This document shows positions 1 through 5,597 of a DNA stretch of 5,631 bases, one piece after another (the stretch's first letter is position 1; every line of letters begins with the position of its first letter). The stretch is from positions 1 to 5,631 of the forward strand of contig JASHYD010000621.1 in NCBI GenBank assembly GCA_030043175.1, in the 5' to 3' direction. The notes under the pieces were generated by a model, which worked only from the letters and a program-made list of their open reading frames with translations, made no database searches and was not told where the DNA came from. Origin of the DNA: Xanthobacteraceae bacterium (GTDB lineage: Bacteria > Pseudomonadota > Alphaproteobacteria > Rhizobiales > Xanthobacteraceae). The position numbers were made by a program, and so were the translations under genes.

Positions 1-1
1 G

Positions 2-1009
2 CGCGGGGTCGACGTCCTGATCGCCACGCCCGGCCGTCTGCTTGATCATTTTGAGCGCGGCCGGCTTTTGATGTCGGGCGTCGAGCTTCTCGTCATCGAT
101 GAAGCCGATCGCATGCTGGATATGGGCTTCATCCCCGATATCGAACGCATCTGCAAGCTTGTGCCGTTTACGCGCCAGACGTTGTTCTTTACCGCCACCA
201 TGCCGGCTGAGATCCGGCGAATCACCGAGCAGTTTCTTCACAATCCGGTCCGCGCCGAGGTGTCCCGTCCGGCCAGCACCGTCGCTTCCACCACGCAGAA
301 TCTGGTGAGAACCGGCCGCGAACCGCACGAGAAGCGGGAGACGCTGCGCCAGCTTATTCGCGAATCCGTCGGCCTCAAGAACGCAATCGTTTTCTGCAAT
401 CGCAAGCGTGAAGTGGCGATCCTGCACCGCTCGCTCGTTCGCCACGGATTTTCCGCCGTGGCCTTGCATGGCGACATGGACCAGCAGGCCCGCATGGCCG
501 CGCTGGAGCAGTTTCGCAAGAACGAGGTAACGCTGCTTGTAGCCTCGGACGTCGCGGCGCGGGGCCTCGATATTCCCGACGTCAGTCATGTCTTCAATTT
601 CGATGTGCCGCACCACCCGGACGACTACGTCCATCGCATCGGCCGAACGGGTCGCGCTGGACGAAGCGGCACGGCGATTACGATCGTAGCGCCGGGCGAT
701 CAGAGAGCCGTCGCTGCGATAGAAAAGCTGATCGGCCAGTCCATCCATTGGGCGAGCGGTCCTGCACTCGAGCAGGAGGAAGCGCCTACCCATCGTCGGC
801 GCCACAACGGGCATTCCGCCCCCTTGCGCCGTGGGCACAAGGGAGCCCCCTTGCCTGCACGTGACGAAAAAGTTGCTGCCATCAGCGACATGCGGACCAA
901 CATGCGTCCACCGTCCCTGCCGAAGGCGCCCTCGCGCCCGCGCGACGATGCGCCGGATTTGCGCCATTTCCCTGCCTTCCTGCTGCGTCCGGTTCGCGTC
1001 AAGGCGTAG
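2..1009 (+). CDS. DEAD-box ATP-dependent RNA helicase, RhlE-like (5' partial)
   Basis: ATP-dependent RNA helicase of superfamily 2, expected to unwind or remodel RNA duplexes in the cytoplasm (ribosome assembly or mRNA decay in known relatives). The frame is open from base 2, so the N-terminus (Q motif, Walker A/motif I) is cut off by the window edge; 335 residues are visible. Motifs appear in order: TPGR (Ib, residues 9-12), DEAD (II, 33-36), TAT (III, 64-66, in place of the usual SAT), an AIVFCN strand (IV, about 128-133), SDVAARGLDIP (V, about 182-192) and HRIGRTGR (VI, 211-218). Both RecA-like lobes are therefore represented. After motif VI comes a tail of about 90 residues, basic and Pro/Arg/His-rich, with no recognisable domain; such tails often bind RNA. 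RhlE-like is inferred from the sequence around DEADRMLDMGF; SrmB/DbpA-type paralogues share these motifs, so no symbol is given. The ATG and TTG codons near base 70 lie inside the helicase core and are not the start. Confidence 0.95.
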   Translation, partial: RGVDVLIATPGRLLDHFERGRLLMSGVELLVIDEADRMLDMGFIPDIERICKLVPFTRQTLFFTATMPAEIRRITEQFLHNPVRAEVSRPASTVASTTQNLVRTGREPHEKRETLRQLIRESVGLKNAIVFCNRKREVAILHRSLVRHGFSAVALHGDMDQQARMAALEQFRKNEVTLLVASDVAARGLDIPDVSHVFNFDVPHHPDDYVHRIGRTGRAGRSGTAITIVAPGDQRAVAAIEKLIGQSIHWASGPALEQEEAPTHRRRHNGHSAPLRRGHKGAPLPARDEKVAAISDMRTNMRPPSLPKAPSRPRDDAPDLRHFPAFLLRPVRVKA

Positions 1010-1040
1010 CGTCGTCACGATGTAGAGGTCGGGCGCCAGA

Positions 1041-1070
1041 CATCGCTGCTGCGAGCGATGGCGAAATTTT
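1041..1070 (+). terminator. Probable terminator of the helicase gene
   Basis: A perfect 7-bp inverted repeat, CATCGCT (1041-1047) and AGCGATG (1054-1060), encloses a 6-base loop and is followed by GCGAAATTTT. It lies about 30 bp after the helicase stop codon. The stem is modest and the T-run is only four bases and offset by six, so termination is likely but may be weak. Confidence 0.45.
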
Positions 1071-1305
1071 CGCGGAAATTATTCCGAACACGACGTGGCT
1101 CGGCAACGATCACTGAAAGCCGCATGGGCGCTTTGAGCTACGCTTGTGAGCCTCCACGAAATTGGCAAAACCTTTGGCCAAGCACGGCAGTAGATTAATG
1201 GCCTGTGAGCCTTGAGGTATCCCACCGCTATTAGCGGCTCAGTACTTTCTCGTTGCCCCTGTGTGTCGCGGCCTGCGCGACGGCTTCATTCGTGAGCGCG
1301 CTAAG

Positions 1306-1328
1306 GGGGCGCCGTTTGTCGGCGCCCC
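1306..1328 (-). terminator. Strong GC stem-loop ending the exported-protein transcript
   Basis: GGGGCGCCG (1306-1314) pairs perfectly with CGGCGCCCC (1320-1328) around a 5-base loop, giving a 9-bp almost pure G/C stem. It starts 11 bp beyond the stop codon of the minus-strand gene that ends at 1340. No clear U-tract follows on either strand, so it may act as a 3'-end protecting structure or a weak terminator, possibly for both converging transcripts. Confidence 0.5.
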
Positions 1329-1339
1329 TCAACGACGCG

Positions 1340-2515
1340 TTACTGCAGCGGGTCCTGCGGGACGTCGGCATCTATAAGAGCACCCGTGCCATCCCTGCTG
1401 GCGGGATCGGGGCCTCGTCCCTCTGCAAACGCAACATCTTCCGCGCGCCGGCCGTGCAGCAGCCCGGGAAGACCAAAATTGCCTTCGAGGCAGCGCGGCT
1501 CGGTGTAGAGCCGGTTTTCCTCGTCGCTCTGCTTCGCGAAATCCTGCTTGACGGTCCACGGCCGCGTCCACACGGTGGGATCCTCAATCGTCACTTCATA
1601 CGCAAGGGTCTTCGGCCCGGTGCGCGTCCAGCGCTCGATGAGGTGCAAGTTCTCTCGTGAGCCCTGGTAATCAGTCTTCGGACTGAAGTTGGTGACATCG
1701 ATGACGAGGGTATTGCCCTCCCAATGGCCGCGCGAGTCGCCGAACCACTGACGGATGTTGGCCGGCAAGTGGGGGCTCCCATCCATGACGATGTTGCGCT
1801 GCCAGCCTTGCCCCTGGCCGACGTCGTAGAACATCGAGATACCGGCGGGGGTCTGCACGATTCGACGGAAGCTGCCGGTTGCGCCGCCAAATTCCGGGAG
1901 CCCGCCCGTCAGGCAGCGCACCGCTAAGGAACTGTCCTCCGGACCATCATCGCGATTGAGGCGCCCGGTGTTGTAGCGAGGAGGAGCTTCCGCGCGGCGC
2001 GGCGAGGTGGTCGGTTCGTATTTTCCACCCGCGCAGCCCGGCAACATCTTCTTGCACGTATCGGTCGACTGCAATAGCGCGAGACGAAACTCCCGCTCGG
2101 CGGCGGCCGTCTTCTGGGCCTGCGGCGTCAGAGATGGAATCCGACCATTGGAGGGATCGACGATCTTCGAGGTGCGCGGCCCAGTATGCTTGGTGGAAAA
2201 GAACGTTGCAGCATTGTAAGCGCCGTTGATCTCGCGCTCGGTCGCAAAGCGGCCGAGCACCTCCGATCGCGCGTTGTCCAATTCAGCGCGTTGCGCGTCA
2301 GTGAAGAATTCTTGGGTGGCGTACTTGGCCGGGCGCTGCAAGGGCGTGTCAAATTCGTCAGTCCAGATGCCCTGCAGGTCCGGTTCGCCCCACGGCGTTT
2401 TCAGTTGCGGCGGAGCCTGGGCCGAAGTCCCCGTGACGGACACCGAAATGAGGGCGCCCACAGCGGTCGCGGCAATGGCGGCCGTTATCGTCGCGCCTGA
2501 AAAGCGGTCGAACAT
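1340..2515 (-). CDS. Exported protein of unknown function (GDSRGHWEG family)
   Basis: A 391-residue secreted, probably periplasmic, protein. The function is not known to me. Residues 1-34 form a signal peptide: a short charged start, a long Ala/Ile/Val core and an AQA cleavage site before PPQ. The mature part has the marks of a family common in soil proteobacteria and acidobacteria: PDLQGIW (45-51), RIPSLTPQAQ (125-134), GPEDSSLAVRC (191-201), PHLPANIRQW (248-257), GDSRGHWEGNTLVID (259-273), DPTVWTRPW (312-320) and RCLEGNFGLPG (341-351). Four cysteines (154, 161, 201, 342) could form disulfides. The family is recalled from pattern, not from a search. The start at 2515 is preferred over an upstream ATG at 2566 because AGAGGAGA lies 5 bases before it and the signal peptide then begins at residue 1; the upstream option adds 17 charged residues and has no such site. 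It is divergent from the membrane cytochrome gene at 2588 and ends just before a GC-rich stem-loop. Confidence 0.85.
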   Translation of the reverse strand: MFDRFSGATITAAIAATAVGALISVSVTGTSAQAPPQLKTPWGEPDLQGIWTDEFDTPLQRPAKYATQEFFTDAQRAELDNARSEVLGRFATEREINGAYNAATFFSTKHTGPRTSKIVDPSNGRIPSLTPQAQKTAAAEREFRLALLQSTDTCKKMLPGCAGGKYEPTTSPRRAEAPPRYNTGRLNRDDGPEDSSLAVRCLTGGLPEFGGATGSFRRIVQTPAGISMFYDVGQGQGWQRNIVMDGSPHLPANIRQWFGDSRGHWEGNTLVIDVTNFSPKTDYQGSRENLHLIERWTRTGPKTLAYEVTIEDPTVWTRPWTVKQDFAKQSDEENRLYTEPRCLEGNFGLPGLLHGRRAEDVAFAEGRGPDPASRDGTGALIDADVPQDPLQ

Positions 2516-2545
2516 GATGGTCTCCTCTTCTGCCTCAATTGTGTT

Positions 2546-2574
2546 ACTATACGGCATCCTGTTCAAGGTTTCGA
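2546..2574 (-). promoter_or_regulatory. Possible sigma70-type promoter for the exported-protein gene
   Basis: Read on the minus strand, TCGAAA (2574-2569, 4 of 6 matches to TTGACA) and TATAGT (2551-2546, 5 of 6 to TATAAT) are separated by 17 bases. Transcription would begin near 2539, giving a leader of about 24 bases that includes the AGAGGAGA ribosome binding site. Position and spacing fit well, but the match is by eye and the 72-bp gap must also serve the opposite gene. Confidence 0.35.
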
Positions 2575-2587
2575 CGGAGCAAAGGAC

Positions 2588-3463
2588 GTGCAGTTGATCT
2601 GGCCATGGCAGGACAGGGCTCGCCGGTTTTCCTGGCTTAAGGCGACCACCTTCGCGGTCATGCTATGGCCGGCGATGCGCACGGCGTACCTGGTTAGCAT
2701 CGGAGACTACGGGACCGCCTTGCCGATCGCGCTCGGCGGCCTGACCTACTGGTCGGGCGTGTGGGCGACAGTAATCCTGCTGATGGCCTTGGCGGTGACG
2801 CCTGCCGCGGCGATCTTCCGGTGGCCGGCTCTTACTGATGTGCGGCGGATGGTCGGGGTGACGGCGCTCGTCTATACGATTGCCCACATGGTCATCTATT
2901 TCGCTCTTCGGCGCTTCGATTTTGCGTTCATCGCCAACGATATGGCGACGCGGCTCACGTTGATCGCGGCAACGCTTTCGACCATCGGGCTGATCGTCCT
3001 CGGCGCAACCTCCGTTGATGCCGCGATCCGGTATATGGGAGCCAAAAACTGGCAGCGGCTGCACACCACGAACTACGCGATCAGTGCCCTCGCGATCCTC
3101 CACGTCGTGCTGGCACGCGGCACATACAGCGAGCAGTACATGCTGACCGCGGTGTTCTTCTGGCTAATGACCTGGAGGGCGCTCGCCCGCTACAGGCTCG
3201 GCGTCAATGCCAAGGTGCTGCTTTTGCTCGCGCTGGCATCGTGTCTTGTTGCAGCCGGCCTCGAAGCGGGCTTCCTTTGGACTCGCCGTGGCTTCGATGT
3301 GCTGGGGACGTTAGGCGTTAATTTCAACCTGGGCATCTTGGACTTCGGCTACCCGCCTGCATGGCAGGTTCTGGCGTTCGGGCTCCTGGTTGCGCTCGCA
3401 GCCGCCGGCCGCCAAGCTCTGCGCGTGAAGGCCGCAAGCGTTGAGGCACGGCAGGCGGGATAG
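2588..3463 (+). CDS. MsrQ/YedZ-like ferric-reductase-type membrane haem protein
   Basis: A 291-residue inner-membrane protein, probably a b-type cytochrome moving electrons from quinol or flavin towards a periplasmic or membrane partner. About eight hydrophobic segments are visible, near residues 18-36, 55-77, 87-107, 121-141, 160-177, 182-197, 208-230 and 258-275. Three histidines, H100 (IAHM), H159 (RLHTTNY) and H172 (ILHVV), match the spacing of the haem-ligand histidines I recall for E. coli MsrQ, in the same contexts: VRRMVG before helix 3 and WQRLH before helix 5. MsrQ has roughly 210 residues, so this protein has about 80 extra C-terminal residues carrying two further helices. No MsrP-type molybdopterin methionine sulfoxide reductase gene lies beside it, so assignment as MsrQ proper is not justified; the safe call is a ferric-reductase-like transmembrane domain protein. 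The GTG start at 2588 follows GGAG (2576-2579) at 8 bases. It is divergent from the exported-protein gene, 72 bp away. Confidence 0.82.
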   Translation: MQLIWPWQDRARRFSWLKATTFAVMLWPAMRTAYLVSIGDYGTALPIALGGLTYWSGVWATVILLMALAVTPAAAIFRWPALTDVRRMVGVTALVYTIAHMVIYFALRRFDFAFIANDMATRLTLIAATLSTIGLIVLGATSVDAAIRYMGAKNWQRLHTTNYAISALAILHVVLARGTYSEQYMLTAVFFWLMTWRALARYRLGVNAKVLLLLALASCLVAAGLEAGFLWTRRGFDVLGTLGVNFNLGILDFGYPPAWQVLAFGLLVALAAAGRQALRVKAASVEARQAG

Positions 3464-3926
3464 GCTGCTGGCAGACTTTGATCACATGGCATCTAGGCCC
3501 CGCATCATCGTCGCGCTGTCGCGGCAACCTTGAGCACAGGCGGAGCATAAAGGGAGCCCGAGGCGGATCAGGCAAAGCCGCCGGAAAGAGTTTTTCGGCT
3601 GCAGGCATCCCCCGGGTATCCGCCCGAGACGAACGATGATGTGGGCACTGGGACTGGCTTCACCGGCGAGAGCGTGCGCGCTTAGGATTGCCGAGATCGC
3701 CGTCAAGACCGAGATCAGTATTGGTCAGATACCGAACATAGAAACATCACGTTGGCGAAAGAGATACCACAGCTTTTCAGTTGCCACGAATCCTCCTCGG
3801 GGCAGATCGGTGCTCGGGATGCCCCGGACAGGAACCATTTTGGCCCGCTGAGCTTCGAAAAACCCAACAAAACGAGTACTTCCCAGCTGGTAAACGCCCC
3901 TCCAGCCTGCTCCTGTGAATGGTGGA

Positions 3927-3948
3927 TTGCCCCCAAAGATTGGGGCAA
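3927..3948. repeat. Inverted repeat / small hairpin
   Basis: TTGCCCC (3927-3933) pairs with GGGGCAA (3942-3948). If one C (3934) is bulged, two further A-T pairs form and leave an AGA triloop, a 9-bp stem in total. It has no T-run and lies far from any gene end. It could be part of a larger folded RNA or chance; seen directly in the sequence, function unknown. Confidence 0.4.
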
Positions 3949-4043
3949 ACGTTTCGTTGAGTCGTTCGAAGCCGCACACCCAGGAACGCCGCCGCAGTGG
4001 CCGGCGTTAGCTTGCCGTGTGAGGTTAGCAGCACCCCTCACGC

Positions 4044-4089
4044 GGCCTCGGCCCTTTGGTTCTTTGTCTCTTCCCAAAGGGCCGGGGCT
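4044..4089. repeat. Long palindrome, 16-bp stem
   Basis: The arms 4044-4059 and 4074-4089 pair over 16 positions: 14 Watson-Crick pairs, including the unbroken 11-bp core CGGCCCTTTGG / CCAAAGGGCCG, plus two G-U type pairs, around a 14-base pyrimidine-rich loop. No T-run follows on either strand, and the nearest gene end is about 210 bp away, so it does not look like a terminator. An interspersed palindromic repeat of the REP/RIME kind, common in rhizobial intergenic DNA, is the most natural reading, but only one copy is in the window. Confidence 0.55.
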
Positions 4090-4297
4090 CCAGAGCGAAA
4101 AGGGCGACCTGTGAATGCTGCGTATCCTGGTTGTTCCGGCTCCCGGCTACCATTGGCACGCCGGGCGAGGAGGCCCGGGCGGGGCGCACAAACGCCGGCA
4201 GGGCCAAGCATCCTTAAATTGCTTCAGAGACCAGCAGCGTGGAACGGCCGGTGCATCCTCTGCGGTCGAGCCTCGATAGCGCACGAGCCGATTGCTG

Positions 4298-4966
4298 TCA
4301 CCGCGAAAGGACGGCGTAAGCTCGGTCGAATCCCTTCATCTGAATATTGAACTGCACGGTGTTTCCCTGCGAGCCTTGAACAACTGCTTCCGCCGTTGGC
4401 GACGTTGCCATCTCTCGTACGAGATTGGCGTCTACGGTCGCGGTGGCAATGCAGCGGCCCGGATCACAACTCGCAAAGGGGATTTTTTGCGGTGGTAATT
4501 TGCCGACCCGCAGTTCAACGCCCGGCGGGATGACGACACCGGTTGGCGTTTGCAGGACGGCGACCAGTTGCTTGTGTTCGTCCATCGCGACAGTCCACGT
4601 GAACACGATCTGGTTGGTATTCTGTTGCAGAATCTGCAGCAGCGCCGAACACCGCTTTGCCCGCGGAGAATCGGCGAACTCGTTGCACGTGACGGCCCAG
4701 TTTTCGAAATTGAGAATCTCGGTGCGGGTGGGAATTTGCGGAGGCGTTGGTGCCGGCGCCGCGGCCTGACTCTGATTCTCCTGCGTGACACTCTGCGCCC
4801 GCGCGTGTTCGCCTGACGTTGTCGCTGCAGGCGTCCGCGGCGTCCTGGCGCCAGGCGGATTTGGCGCCGCCTGAGCCACACGAATTCCAGACGCGGGCGC
4901 GGCTGGCAGCGTGCAGAACCAGAGTGCAAGTACTGATACCCCGATTCGAAACGCAGACTGTCTCAT
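4298..4966 (-). CDS. Invasion-associated locus B (IalB) family secreted protein
   Basis: A 222-residue exported protein of the IalB family, named after a Bartonella protein linked to erythrocyte invasion; in free-living Rhizobiales the role of its many paralogues is unknown. A signal peptide occupies about residues 1-32 (hydrophobic VSVLALWFCTLPAAPA core, likely AQA cleavage). Residues 33-82 form a Pro/Ala/Thr/Gln-rich linker, probably disordered. The IalB domain runs from about 84 to the end: FENWAVTC (87-94), KRCSALLQI (104-112), a VFTWTV strand, the GVVIPPGVELRVG segment (143-155), FASCDPGRC (164-172), and a final strand region ending FDRAYAVLSR. Cysteines 94, 106, 167 and 172 are the usual two disulfide pairs of the family. 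The start at 4966 is chosen because AGAGGA lies 5 bases upstream and the signal peptide then begins at once; an open frame extends 30 residues further upstream without such support. A weak TATAGA -10 box lies at 5033-5028. No clear terminator follows. Confidence 0.92.
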   Translation of the reverse strand: MRQSAFRIGVSVLALWFCTLPAAPASGIRVAQAAPNPPGARTPRTPAATTSGEHARAQSVTQENQSQAAAPAPTPPQIPTRTEILNFENWAVTCNEFADSPRAKRCSALLQILQQNTNQIVFTWTVAMDEHKQLVAVLQTPTGVVIPPGVELRVGKLPPQKIPFASCDPGRCIATATVDANLVREMATSPTAEAVVQGSQGNTVQFNIQMKGFDRAYAVLSR

Positions 4967-5110
4967 CAGGGTCCTCTTGCCGCAATTGCCGCCCACCCGC
5001 CGCAAGGGCTGATCAGCGTGCGAGCTTTCTATAACTTGAGCGCGTTCCGGTCGCATTGAAGGAGCTATTCGATATCATAGCCCGGCTTATCGGGGCCTGT
5101 CACGGCTGTC

Positions 5111-5148
5111 AAACAACAACGATGGCGCGGCTCCGGCTGTCCGGAGCC
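5111..5148 (-). terminator. Probable terminator of the small exported-peptide gene
   Basis: On the minus strand a perfect 8-bp stem, GGCTCCGG / CCGGAGCC (5148-5141 and 5136-5129) with a 4-base loop, is followed after eight bases by the T-rich GTTGTTGTTT (5120-5111). It lies about 85 bp beyond the stop codon at 5233 and would separate this transcript from the downstream IalB gene. The T-tract is interrupted by G and offset, so efficiency is uncertain. Confidence 0.5.
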
Positions 5149-5232
5149 CGCCTGGTCCTGCCTGCCGCGTAGCCCTACCGCCAGTGCCCCCGCCGAGATC
5201 ATGATACGCAGCAAAGCGCTGAGGTCGGCGGA

Positions 5233-5487
5233 CTAAAACCCGACGCCGACCATGGTGACGCAAGTCAAAAGCGTGCAGTTCTGGCGTGGCTTCGCGGGTT
5301 CGGCGGCATTGCGTGCCGTTGGCGCTGGCCGAGGCTTGGAGGTGGCGGATGAACTGGGGAATAGCCAGGACCAAAAGCTGGTGGTCTGTTGACGCGGCGA
5401 AGACGACTCCTGCTCTGCCCGGGCGGCCCCTACAACGGCGATGAGGAGCGCGGCAGCAGCAATTAAACCTCGACGACAGTCCTTCAT
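5233..5487 (-). CDS. Small exported protein with C-terminal CX4C, unknown function
   Basis: An 84-residue protein that I do not recognise. Residues 1-24 are a clear signal peptide (MKDCRR, then an Ala/Leu/Ile/Val core, cleavage after ARA), leaving a mature periplasmic or secreted peptide of about 60 residues. The mature part has a Ser-rich stretch with an aromatic patch, SFWSWLFP (37-44), then a Pro/Ala/Lys/Arg linker (about 51-69), and ends NCTLLTCVTMVGVGF, in which C71 and C76 could form a disulfide. The ATG at 5487 is preceded by GGGAGG at 8 bases; the TTG at 5526 in the same frame has no comparable site and would bury the signal peptide. A good sigma70-like promoter lies upstream and a terminator-like hairpin downstream, so it appears to be a single-gene unit. 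The signal peptide, ribosome binding site and promoter together make a real gene likely despite its size. Confidence 0.72.
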   Translation of the reverse strand: MKDCRRGLIAAAALLIAVVGAARAEQESSSPRQQTTSFWSWLFPSSSATSKPRPAPTARNAAEPAKPRQNCTLLTCVTMVGVGF

Positions 5488-5568
5488 TTCAAATGCCTCC
5501 CTCGTCCAACGCCCCTTTTTTGCCAAAGCTCTAACCTACCGGATTCGTCTCGGCGACGTCTCCCTTCG

Positions 5569-5597
5569 ATTATACAGCACCGATCCCCTCCTGTCGC
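5569..5597 (-). promoter_or_regulatory. Sigma70-like promoter for the small exported-peptide gene
   Basis: On the minus strand a perfect TATAAT (5574-5569) stands 17 bases after GCGACA (5597-5592), which matches four of six -35 positions (GACA). Transcription would start near 5561, giving a leader of about 73 bases before the ATG at 5487. A consensus -10 box is uncommon in high-GC alphaproteobacterial DNA, which supports the call. Confidence 0.55.

Larger units (their letters stand above)
1010..1339. other. Intergenic region between convergent genes, no gene seen
   Basis: This 330-bp gap separates the ends of the helicase and the exported-protein gene. Besides the two stem-loops listed separately it holds a perfect palindrome GCGAAATTTTCGC (1061-1073), overlapping the T-run of the helicase terminator, and another, CCGCTATTAGCGG (1225-1237). 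The 9-mer TGTGAGCCT occurs twice, at 1145-1153 and 1204-1212. No frame combines a ribosome binding site with a credible protein. Because the flanking genes converge, no promoter is required here, so the palindromes are unexplained. Confidence 0.6.
3464..4297. other. Gene-poor region, possibly degenerate, no reliable CDS
   Basis: These 834 bp lie between the ends of two convergent genes. Several frames are open on both strands over about 3715-4114 at once, which argues for chance rather than coding; none has a Shine-Dalgarno site, and none gave a protein I recognise. Composition is uneven: 3721-3780 is 43% GC by hand count, against about 60% or more in neighbouring genes. On the minus strand about 3482-3706 the frame reads like a signal peptide (ISVLTAISAILSAHALAGEA) followed by unrelated sequence, and may be a remnant of a secreted-protein gene. 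Hairpins include 3927-3948 and 4044-4089, and an imperfect GC-rich one at 4159-4181. No tRNA, rRNA or transposase remnant was identified. Confidence 0.55.

Noticed and set aside
1253..1660. Plus-strand 135-residue frame
   Set aside because: It is mostly antisense to the well-supported exported-protein gene and crosses its terminator stem-loop.
2516..2566. N-terminal extension of the exported protein to an ATG at 2566
   Set aside because: It would place 17 mostly polar residues before a signal peptide, while a strong ribosome binding site sits 5 bases before the ATG at 2515.
3926..3990. tRNA-like fold
   Set aside because: The hairpin at 3927-3948 is not accompanied by acceptor, T-arm or CCA features.
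3725..4077. Minus-strand open frames of 84 to 120 residues as genes
   Set aside because: Three minus frames and one plus frame are open over the same DNA, none has a ribosome binding site, and no family motif is visible; most likely low stop density by chance or decay.
3752..4114. Plus-strand 120-residue open frame
   Set aside because: It runs straight through the 4044-4089 palindrome, has no Shine-Dalgarno site and overlaps the competing minus frames; no recognisable domain.
4025..4207. Minus-strand 60-residue frame reading through the palindrome
   Set aside because: The apparent protein (EPRPFGKRQRTKGPRP) is simply the translation of a palindromic repeat; no start signal.
3997..4350. Plus-strand 117-residue open frame
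   Set aside because: It runs through both GC-rich hairpins and overlaps the 3' end of the IalB gene on the other strand; the composition is Arg/Gly/Pro-rich as expected of a shadow frame.
4967..5056. N-terminal extension of the IalB-family protein to an ATG at 5056
   Set aside because: AGAGGA stands 5 bases before the ATG at 4966 and the signal peptide begins there; the extension is charged and not signal-like.
5087..5374. Minus-strand 95-residue frame
   Set aside because: It overlaps the small exported-peptide gene in another frame and reads through its terminator hairpin; Arg/Gly-rich shadow.
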